Notes under the pieces: generated by a model
Databases searched by the model: none
Told to the model about the DNA's origin: nothing
What the model saw: only the letters and a program-made list of their open reading frames with translations
Made by a program: the position numbers and the translations under genes
NCBI GenBank assembly: GCA_003645735.1
Contig: QNBQ01000184.1
Location: 1 to 5,019, forward strand
Direction of reading: 5' to 3'
DNA length: 5,019 bases
Source: Candidatus Poribacteria bacterium
GTDB lineage: Bacteria > Poribacteria > WGA-4E > B28-G17
Shown here: in pieces, positions 1-5,019 of the stretch
How the letters are laid out: each line of letters starts with the position of its first letter
Position numbering within the stretch: the stretch's first letter is position 1

Positions 1-1148
1 ACGCTCGGCGGAGGAGGGTAGCCCTCGAGGAGAGGCTCGAAAAGCTTAAGGAGCTTTCGAACTCGATCGAGTGCAACGTCCTGATAGAGGGCGGCGATGA
101 GCTGGGGATAATAGCGGACGGGGTGGCCTATCAATACGCCGCCGAGGTCTTCCCCGAGGCCACCTTCCTCAAGCTCGGCATGCCCTACCCCTTCCCGGAC
201 GACCTCGTCCTCAAGCTCGCCTCGAAGGTCAAAAGGGTCATGGTGGTCGAGGAGCTGGACCCGTTCATAGAGGAGCAGGTCAGGGCGTTGGGGATCGATG
301 TGATCGGCAAGGATCTGATCCCGCGGGTCGGCGAGCTTAACCCCGATATCCTCGAGAGGGTCAGGGCGAAGCTGGAGGGGAGGGAGGTTGAGGAGGATCG
401 ATCCGAACCCCTCGATCTCCCGCCCCGACCGCCGGTCATGTGCCCGGGCTGCCCGCACAGGGGGCTGTTTTACGCGCTGAGCAGGTTCAAGCCGATCGTG
501 ACGGGCGACATCGGCTGCTACACCCTGGCCGTCCTGCCGCCGCTTCAGATGATGCACACCTGCATATGCATGGGGGCCGGGATAAGCATGGCGCACGGGA
601 TGGAGAGGGCCGGGTTGAAAAAGGTGGTGGGGGTGATAGGCGATTCGACCTTCTTCCACTCGGGGATGACCGGCCTGCTCGACATAGCATACAACAAGGG
701 GCGCTCGACGATCATCATCCTCGACAACCGCACGACCGCGATGACGGGCCACCAGGACCACCCCGGCACGGGCCTGACCTTGATGGGCGAGCCGACGGCC
801 GAGGCCTCCCCCGAGGCCATAGCCCGCGCCTACGGCATAAAGAGGGTCAGAACGGTCGACCCATATGATCTAGAGGGGACGATCAAGGTCTTGGAGAAGG
901 AGCTGAACGCCGACGAGCCGTCGGTCATCGTGTCCCGTCGCCCCTGTATACTGGTCGATCGATCCCAAATAGGCGAGCCTTACAGGGTGGATCGGGAGAA
1001 ATGCAGGATGTGCAAGGCATGCTTAAAGCTGGGCTGTCCAGCCATAGAGCTTTCCCCCTCGGACGGGTCGATCGGGATAAACCCGCTGCTTTGCACGGGA
1101 TGCGGCCTGTGCGCCCAGGTGTGTAAGTTCGGGGCTATAGGGAGGTGA
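1..1148 (+). CDS. iorA: Indolepyruvate:ferredoxin oxidoreductase, alpha subunit (5' partial)
   Basis: Large subunit of the cytoplasmic enzyme that oxidatively decarboxylates aryl pyruvates, made by transamination of aromatic amino acids, to aryl-acetyl-CoA while reducing ferredoxin. The reading frame is open to the left edge (first whole codon at base 3), so about 382 C-terminal residues remain of a subunit usually some 600 or more long; the pyruvate-binding N-terminal part is outside. The GTG at 123 is internal, because family-like sequence continues upstream of it. Visible motifs: CPGCPHRG from 441, GDIGCYTL from 504, TCICMG from 558, the TPP/Mg motif beginning GDSTFFHSG at 639 and ending at the Asn of DNRTTAMTGHQ (about 726-755). 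A C-terminal ferredoxin domain supplies two [4Fe-4S] sites: C-x2-C-x2-C-x4-CP (1002-1040) and C-x2-C-x2-C-x3-C (1092-1124). iorB follows after 3 bp, the usual arrangement. The motif set is specific to IorA rather than pyruvate or 2-oxoglutarate oxidoreductases; substrate preference is inferred from family. Confidence 0.96.
   Translation, partial: ARRRRVALEERLEKLKELSNSIECNVLIEGGDELGIIADGVAYQYAAEVFPEATFLKLGMPYPFPDDLVLKLASKVKRVMVVEELDPFIEEQVRALGIDVIGKDLIPRVGELNPDILERVRAKLEGREVEEDRSEPLDLPPRPPVMCPGCPHRGLFYALSRFKPIVTGDIGCYTLAVLPPLQMMHTCICMGAGISMAHGMERAGLKKVVGVIGDSTFFHSGMTGLLDIAYNKGRSTIIILDNRTTAMTGHQDHPGTGLTLMGEPTAEASPEAIARAYGIKRVRTVDPYDLEGTIKVLEKELNADEPSVIVSRRPCILVDRSQIGEPYRVDREKCRMCKACLKLGCPAIELSPSDGSIGINPLLCTGCGLCAQVCKFGAIGR
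1141..1148 (+). promoter_or_regulatory. Ribosome binding site of iorB
   Basis: GGAGGTGA lies just before the ATG at 1152, with 6 bases between GGAGG and the start codon. It overlaps the last codons and the TGA stop of iorA, so ribosomes finishing iorA end on the iorB initiation site. This fixes the iorB start and suggests coupled synthesis of the two subunits. Confidence 0.85.
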
Positions 1149-1151
1149 GGG

Positions 1152-1730
1152 ATGGTCAGGAGCCTGGTCTTGTGCGGCGTGGGAGGGCAGGGCATCATCC
1201 GGGCCGGATCGATAATTTCTGCCGCTGCCCTCAAAAGCGGGCTGGACGTCAAATCGGCCGAAGTCCACGGCATGGCCCAAAGGGGCGGCAGCGTCGTAAC
1301 CCAGATCAGGTTCGGCGATAAGGTTCTCTCCCCCCTCATAAAGAGGAAGGGCGCCGATTTCATGCTCGGCTTGGAGAAGCTGGAGGCCCTCAGATACATC
1401 GACTACCTCAAGCCGGACGGGATAGCCCTGGTGGCCGATCTGGAGCTGATACCGGTGACCGATTCGATCGGCCTGGCAGAGTATCCCGAGAACCTGGACC
1501 TCCTCCTGAAGGAGAGGGCGCCGAACCTGCGCCTCATCGACCCGATGCCCATAGCGAGGGAGGTCGGCGAGCCGAGGGCGGCCAACGTCGTGATGATAGG
1601 GGCGCTTTCGAACCTCCTCCCCTTCGAGGAGGCCGTTTGGGAGGAGGCGATAGCCGAGAACGTCCCGCCCAAAACCGTCGAGGCCAACCTCAAGGCGTTC
1701 AGGATGGGAAGGGAGCTCCTGAGGCGCTAA
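1152..1730 (+). CDS. iorB: Indolepyruvate:ferredoxin oxidoreductase, beta subunit
   Basis: Small subunit of the same enzyme, related to the gamma domain of pyruvate:ferredoxin oxidoreductases (POR/KOR gamma family). The 192 residues match the usual IorB length of about 190-200, so the gene appears complete. The N-terminus has the glycine-rich motif CGVGGQGI (residues 8-15), followed by the family-typical stretch EVHGMAQRGGSVVTQ (37-51). The ATG start is set by the GGAGG site 6 bases upstream and by the iorA stop 4 bases before it. The C-terminus has the alternating helices usual in the family (around RAANVVMIGALSNLLPFEEAV, shown only in part here) and ends at TAA. It is co-transcribed with iorA by spacing. 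Nothing is missing or unusual; the alternative would be the gamma chain of another 2-oxoacid:ferredoxin oxidoreductase, which the IorA partner argues against. Confidence 0.95.
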   Translation: MVRSLVLCGVGGQGIIRAGSIISAAALKSGLDVKSAEVHGMAQRGGSVVTQIRFGDKVLSPLIKRKGADFMLGLEKLEALRYIDYLKPDGIALVADLELIPVTDSIGLAEYPENLDLLLKERAPNLRLIDPMPIAREVGEPRAANVVMIGALSNLLPFEEAVWEEAIAENVPPKTVEANLKAFRMGRELLRR

Positions 1731-1742
1731 AGTTCGGCCCGC

Positions 1743-1795
1743 CCCGCTCCGATAATTACCATGAGGTAAAACCCCTATTTCGATGTCGGAGCGGG
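1743..1795 (+). promoter_or_regulatory. Nested hairpin in the iorB-small ORF gap; possible translational control element
   Basis: A perfect 10-bp inverted repeat, CCCGCTCCGA (1743-1752) and TCGGAGCGGG (1786-1795), can be extended by a G-U and an A-U pair (1753-1754 with 1784-1785). Inside it a second perfect 5-bp hairpin, TTACC-ATGA-GGTAA (1756-1769), forms a tetraloop. The 35 bases at 1751-1785 are about 63% AT in otherwise GC-rich DNA. The 3' outer arm contains GGAG (1788-1791), 8 bases before the ATG at 1800, and most of a second candidate, GGGAG (1793-1797); folding would hide these sites. No T-run follows, so this is not a standard intrinsic terminator. The structure is read directly; a regulatory role for the small ORF, or an mRNA 3'-end role for iorAB, is inference. 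The AT-rich part could also carry a weak promoter, but I see no convincing -35/-10 pair or TATA box. Confidence 0.5.
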
Positions 1796-1799
1796 AGCG

Positions 1800-2033
1800 A
1801 TGGTCATCGACGGCGGCGGCTTCATATCCCGGCTGAGCAGGCTGCTCAAGCTTCAGGAGCCCTCCCCGAAAAGGAAGCCCGGGGAGGCGCGGGGGAGGTA
1901 TAGCAAGGAACAGAAGGAACGGGACAAGATCGTTCAGCGGATCGCCGAGAGGATCTCGATCGAGATGCTGAAGCAGATGGGGGTAATGGAGGAGGATAAG
2001 GGAAAGGGGAGTAAGATCGACCTCCTCGGCTGA
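1800..2033 (+). CDS. Small highly charged protein, function unknown
   Basis: I do not recognise this 77-residue product. Its codon use (AGG, ATC, GAG, CTC/CTG) matches the neighbouring genes, which supports real coding. The ATG at 1800 is the natural start: an in-frame TAA lies at 1767-1769, and purine-rich GGAG/GGGAG sites sit just upstream. The sequence can be divided into a short amphipathic helix-like segment (about residues 8-19, FISRLSRLLKLQ), a basic Pro/Gly/Lys/Arg linker (20-33), a long probable helix or coiled coil with alternating charges (34-60), and a charged, glycine-containing tail ending in KIDLLG. There is no signal peptide, membrane segment, cysteine or histidine. It lies 69 bp after iorB on the same strand and converges with the minus-strand gene, so it may be an operon tail or a separate unit. 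A nucleic-acid-binding or adaptor role would fit the charge but is a guess. Confidence 0.7.
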   Translation: MVIDGGGFISRLSRLLKLQEPSPKRKPGEARGRYSKEQKERDKIVQRIAERISIEMLKQMGVMEEDKGKGSKIDLLG

Positions 2034-2039
2034 GCTCAG
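2030..2039. repeat. 10-bp palindrome containing both convergent stop codons
   Basis: CTGAGCTCAG is a perfect palindrome. The plus-strand small ORF ends with TGA at 2031-2033 and the minus-strand gene ends with TGA at 2038-2036, leaving 2 bases between the two stops. As RNA the palindrome could form only a 3-bp stem, so it is too short to be a terminator, and no T-run lies beside it. Confidence 0.6.
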
Positions 2040-3115
2040 AGGTATTTGGCTATGTAATTCCTCCCCTTGTATTCCTCGATCAGCTTCGGATCTATCGGAT
2101 ACCTCCCGAACTCCCTGGCGGCCTCAACCATCGCCTTGTAGTTTTCGGGCTTGACCGCGGGGTGGATGCTGTTGCTGGAAGCGAGTATGTGGCCGCCGCC
2201 GGGGGAGGCCTTGGCGATCGTCTCCTTAACCGCCTCCACGACCTCCTCGACCGTCCCCCTCGAAAGCAGCTCGCCGCAATCGACGTTGCCAACCACCGCT
2301 ATCCTGTCCCCGTAAAGCTCCTTAACCCTCCCGATGTCCATCCCGGCTATCGGCTCAAGCGGATCAAGCCCGTCTATCCCCGTATCGACTATCATGTCGA
2401 TGATCGGCCATATGTTGCCGTCGGTGTGCTTTATGAACGGGACGCCCTTCGACTTGGCCAGATCCACCATCTCCTTCAAATACGGCAGGACGAACTCCCT
2501 GAAGTGATCGGGCGACATTATCGGGCCGCGCCTGTCGGCGTAATCATCGCCCGTCATCACGATATCGGCCCCCATCTCTATCGCCCTCTCCATCACCCTC
2601 TTCTTGTAATCGATCACGACCCTCGCCAGCCTGTGGACGAACTCCGGGTTTGTGATGTATGCGACCAGGAGGTTCTCCATCCCGTAGAGGTAGTGCGAGA
2701 ACTCGAAGGCGTCGTGGCCCAGGAAGACGATCGCCTTCTCCCCCTTGAACCGTCTGACCGCCTCCTCCAGCGTCTTGAGCCTGTGATCGGCGTCCGGGTC
2801 GGGAGGGGTGTAGTTGTCCAGGTCTTTTTCGCTTTTGATCGGCCCGTCTATCCTGTAGGGTATGCCGGTTTCCGGCTCGATTCTCCAAACGATCCCCCAT
2901 TCGTCTTGATAAGTCTGCGAGTCGAACCATTTGACGACCAGGTTGTCCTCGAAGACGGTCACCCCGTCCAGATCCATCCTCTCAACGAAATCGAAGTAGC
3001 TTATATCGCCGAAGAGGGCCTCGATGACGGGCCGGTTTATGATCAGCTCCCAGACCGGAACCATGTCCGGCTCCCGGCGGCTGAGGGCCGTCATCATCCT
3101 CTCATACCCGGTCAT
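2036..3115 (-). CDS. Uroporphyrinogen decarboxylase (URO-D) superfamily protein, not canonical HemE
   Basis: Complete 359-residue protein of the URO-D/corrinoid methyltransferase fold, a TIM barrel of about 340-360 residues. Supporting features are the N-terminal TGYERMMTALSRREPDMVPV pattern (residues 2-21), GDDYADRRGPIMSPDHFREF (189-208), HTDGNIWPIIDMIVDTGIDG (230-249), DPLEPIAGMDI (251-261), GNVDCGELLSRGTVEEV (276-292), and GGGHILASSNSIHPAVKPEN (306-325). The N-terminal Arg-Gln-Ala-Gly-Arg-Tyr signature of heme-pathway HemE is absent. The His-x-Cys zinc site of MtaA-type methyltransferases reads HTD here, and the downstream Cys region reads ASSNS, so zinc-thiol methyl transfer of that type is unlikely. 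The reaction is unknown; a decarboxylase- or demethylase-like role on an unidentified substrate is possible. The ATG overlaps the end of the upstream gene by 14 bp, has a purine-rich ribosome site before it, and suggests coupling to that gene. Confidence 0.9.
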   Translation of the reverse strand: MTGYERMMTALSRREPDMVPVWELIINRPVIEALFGDISYFDFVERMDLDGVTVFEDNLVVKWFDSQTYQDEWGIVWRIEPETGIPYRIDGPIKSEKDLDNYTPPDPDADHRLKTLEEAVRRFKGEKAIVFLGHDAFEFSHYLYGMENLLVAYITNPEFVHRLARVVIDYKKRVMERAIEMGADIVMTGDDYADRRGPIMSPDHFREFVLPYLKEMVDLAKSKGVPFIKHTDGNIWPIIDMIVDTGIDGLDPLEPIAGMDIGRVKELYGDRIAVVGNVDCGELLSRGTVEEVVEAVKETIAKASPGGGHILASSNSIHPAVKPENYKAMVEAAREFGRYPIDPKLIEEYKGRNYIAKYL

Positions 3116-5019
3116 CCCCCTCGCCCTCCCCTCCCTCGCCTTGTTGTTTCTCTATCTTCACCCATACCCTCTGGCCCTTTTTAGTCTCTATGGGGATCGG
3201 CTCGTCGAACTTCTCCGCCTCCCCCAGCTCCCAGACGTAGAGCTTCTCCCCTTTGGCATACTCCTTGAGGAAGCGGTCGTTGGACAGATGTCTGTCCTGG
3301 TGACGGCTCAGCTCCTCGACTGAAAACGGCCCTTTTGAGCCGACGATCTCCACCGTCCCTATGAGCTTCCCGCCGCTGACGACCCCCACCTTCCCCCTCA
3401 CCTTGGTCGGGTATCTCCTTATCTCCCATCTCTTTTTGCCCTCGACGATGTAGGTCGCATACGGCTCCATCACCCTGAACCCCTTATCCGGCAGCTCGCC
3501 GTATCTGAAGAGGGTTCCGTAGCCGACCATGTATATCCGATCCGGCTCAAGCGCCCTGATCACCTCTTCTCTGTGGGTGACCAGCACCAGCGTTATGTTC
3601 TTCTCGCGGGCCAGCTGGGACATCCTCCTGGCGACCCTGACCGCCGTGGTGGGGTCGAGGTGGGCGGCGAACTCGTCGATGAGGATCAGGTTCGGCCTGT
3701 GCGCCAGCAGATAGGCTATCCTGGCCCTCTCTTTCTGCCCCGTCGACAGCTCCCTGAACGGCGCCCTGTAAAGCACCGCGTCCGATATCCCCGCGTAGTT
3801 GAGTATCTCGACCGCCAGCGATTCGTCCCCCGTGATCCTGAAGAGGACCTCGGCTATCGGCTCGTCGCCGAACTCCGGCTCTATCTCGCCCGGGATATAA
3901 GCCTGAACCCTGACGTTTGACGGCAGCTTGAACTCCCCTCCCTCGGGCCTGTAAAGCGGATCCTCCGAGCCGGTCGCAAGCCCGTATATCACCCTCAAAA
4001 GCGTCGTCTTCCCGCTCCCGGATGCCCCGACGATCACGTTGACCGTCCCCGGCGCTATCTCGATCCTCCCGTTCCGTATGACGAACTTCTGTATGACCCT
4101 GTGCCTGACGCCGAACGCCTCCAAGAGCCTCCTGACCGGCTCGGAAAGCTCCTCCAAAGTCAGCTCGCTCGTATACGATTTGGTCAAGCCCTTTAAGATC
4201 AGGGGCGAGTCGAGCTTCTCCACCGGCCTGAACCTCGGCCTGTAAAGCCTGCCCTTATGTCTGCGGGCCAGCTCGTCCGTTTCGAGGAACTTCCTGATCA
4301 GCTCCCCGGCCCTCTCGGTGAGGGGGTAATAGAGCACCGGCCTGCCGCCGCCCGTGTCCCACATGTAGATGAACCCCGCCTTCTCCATGAACGGGTTGTA
4401 TCTGGCCATCATCGCCACGGTCTCGATCGCCTCTTTTGGGAGGCGCATCTCGGGAACCCACCTCTCCCTGACCCAGTCGATCATCGCCTTGACCGCCTGC
4501 TGGCCCAGCCCGTCGACCCTGTAGTCGGGGTGGACGACGACCCTCGCCAGCCTTGATACGGGCGACCTGGCCTCTTTGAGCGCCTCTCCCTGCTCGTCCC
4601 ACCACCTCTCCGGCGGAACCTCCTCGTTCGGACGGAAGGGATGGGCGAACCACTCGGGCGGGAAGACCTTCTCCCTTATCTCCCTCTCAACCCCGCCGGG
4701 AACCCTCCTGTTCATCAGCGGGACGGGCGGGTCCACCCTCACATACCCCACATACCGCGGCTCATAAGGGGCCTTATCGAGAAGCTCCATCACGAGGAAC
4801 CTGGACGCCCTGGTGGCGCTTTTGAGATCATGAAACCTCATATCGGCGCCGCACCGGGGGCATTTGGGCTGGACGTTCCCCTCCCGATAAAAGTCGCACC
4901 TCTCGCAATGCCAGAGCGCCAGCATCTCCTCGTCCGAGGCGTAATGATACTGCTCAAGCTCGACTATCGCCTCGTAATCCCTCTCGAACCTCGCCTCCCT
5001 CACCAGCAGCCTGTAGGAG
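3102..5019 (-). CDS. Fusion protein: GNAT acetyltransferase with zinc ribbon, ABC-type ATPase, ASCH domain (5' partial)
   Basis: The frame is open through the right edge. A GTG at 5003 could start a 633-residue protein (numbering used here), but upstream codons continue a plausible GNAT first strand (SYRLLVREA) and no clear ribosome site precedes the GTG, so the true start is probably outside. Domains in order: a GNAT fold, about 1-228, with CoA-loop motif YRVDGLG (161-167) and the motif-B-like ARYNPFMEKAGF (200-211); within it a zinc ribbon C33-x2-C36-x11-C48-x2-C51; an ABC ATPase, about 266-500, with Walker A GASGSGKT (326-333), Q-loop Q367, signature LSTGQ (419-423), Walker B LILIDE (439-444), D-loop AHLD (447-450) and switch H477; then an ASCH/PUA-like domain, about 508-617, with G-x-K-x-x-E-x-R (522-529) and a Gly/Glu-rich tail. 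There are no membrane segments, so this is a soluble ATPase rather than a transporter. It resembles the archaeal COG2401 family as I recall it. The substrate is unknown; ASCH points to RNA or nucleosides. The 3' end overlaps the URO-D gene by 14 bp. Confidence 0.93.
   Translation of the reverse strand, partial: SYRLLVREARFERDYEAIVELEQYHYASDEEMLALWHCERCDFYREGNVQPKCPRCGADMRFHDLKSATRASRFLVMELLDKAPYEPRYVGYVRVDPPVPLMNRRVPGGVEREIREKVFPPEWFAHPFRPNEEVPPERWWDEQGEALKEARSPVSRLARVVVHPDYRVDGLGQQAVKAMIDWVRERWVPEMRLPKEAIETVAMMARYNPFMEKAGFIYMWDTGGGRPVLYYPLTERAGELIRKFLETDELARRHKGRLYRPRFRPVEKLDSPLILKGLTKSYTSELTLEELSEPVRRLLEAFGVRHRVIQKFVIRNGRIEIAPGTVNVIVGASGSGKTTLLRVIYGLATGSEDPLYRPEGGEFKLPSNVRVQAYIPGEIEPEFGDEPIAEVLFRITGDESLAVEILNYAGISDAVLYRAPFRELSTGQKERARIAYLLAHRPNLILIDEFAAHLDPTTAVRVARRMSQLAREKNITLVLVTHREEVIRALEPDRIYMVGYGTLFRYGELPDKGFRVMEPYATYIVEGKKRWEIRRYPTKVRGKVGVVSGGKLIGTVEIVGSKGPFSVEELSRHQDRHLSNDRFLKEYAKGEKLYVWELGEAEKFDEPIPIETKKGQRVWVKIEKQQGEGGEGEGDDRV
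3124..3129 (-). promoter_or_regulatory. Ribosome binding site of the URO-D family gene
   Basis: Read on the minus strand, GGAGGG lies 8 bases before the ATG at 3115-3113, within a long purine tract (3136-3116). It is inside the coding region of the upstream ABC-acetyltransferase gene, whose stop comes 11 bases after the URO-D start begins. This supports the ATG chosen and translational coupling of the two genes. Confidence 0.7.

Noticed and set aside
123..125. GTG as the start of iorA
   Set aside because: The frame continues upstream to the window edge with family-like sequence, and the resulting protein would lack the enzyme's N-terminal half.
1613..1632. 7-bp hairpin CCTCCTC/GAGGAGG with a 6-base loop inside iorB
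   Set aside because: Lies in the middle of conserved coding sequence and arises from common Leu/Glu codons; no T-run and no function suggested.
1743..1800. Intrinsic terminator after iorB
   Set aside because: The stem is strong, but the loop is long and no run of T follows the 3' arm.
1637..1903. 88-codon plus-strand frame bridging the end of iorB and the small ORF
   Set aside because: Mostly a shifted reading of iorB and of the small ORF, without a ribosome site or recognisable sequence.
1990..2026. AGGAGG/CCTCCT pair near the end of the small ORF as a terminator stem
   Set aside because: Only 6 bp with a 25-base loop, within coding sequence, and purine-rich codons make such matches common here.
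2162..3184. Long open frame (340 codons) on the plus strand opposite the URO-D gene
   Set aside because: It is antisense to a clear family protein, and its sequence (many Arg, Pro, Val, Asp in low-complexity order) fits the mirror of GC-rich codons. No family features or start signals.
3504..4208. ABC domain as part of a membrane transporter
   Set aside because: It is fused to GNAT and ASCH domains, has no membrane segments, and no permease or binding-protein gene is in the window.

Overview
The window comes from a GC-rich prokaryotic chromosome and is almost entirely coding, with four protein genes and one short gap that matters. Codon use favours AGG for arginine and keeps many ATA isoleucine codons despite the high GC. 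Proteins are rich in Glu, Lys and Arg, and the Shine-Dalgarno sequences are strong (GGAGG type). Together with an oxygen-sensitive indolepyruvate:ferredoxin oxidoreductase, this suggests an anaerobe, possibly thermophilic. I cannot decide between an archaeon and a deep-branching bacterium; the ABC-acetyltransferase gene reminds me of a mainly archaeal family (COG2401, MK0520-like), from memory only.

Plus strand, 1-2033: the 3' part of iorA (TPP and ferredoxin-domain subunit) is followed after 3 bp by complete iorB. The two subunits form a 2-oxoacid:ferredoxin oxidoreductase that oxidises aryl pyruvates from aromatic amino acids to aryl-acetyl-CoA and reduces ferredoxin. A 69-bp gap (1731-1799) then holds an AT-rich island inside a perfect 10-bp GC-rich inverted repeat, with a second 5-bp hairpin nested within. 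The outer 3' arm covers a possible ribosome binding site of a 77-codon ORF for a highly charged protein of unknown function.

Minus strand, 5019-2036: a long gene, open at the right edge, encodes a four-part protein: GNAT acetyltransferase fold with an inserted zinc ribbon, ABC-type ATPase, and C-terminal ASCH (PUA-like) domain. Its end overlaps by 14 bp the start of a uroporphyrinogen-decarboxylase superfamily gene. That product lacks the N-terminal signature of heme-pathway HemE and the cysteines of the corrinoid methyltransferase relatives. The overlap suggests co-transcription and translational coupling. The two strands meet tail to tail, with both stop codons inside one 10-bp palindrome.

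The most interesting items are the GNAT/Zn-ribbon/ABC/ASCH fusion, whose parts point to RNA or nucleotide acylation chemistry without settling a function, and the nested hairpin before the small ORF. I saw no rRNA, tRNA, CRISPR array or insertion sequence.
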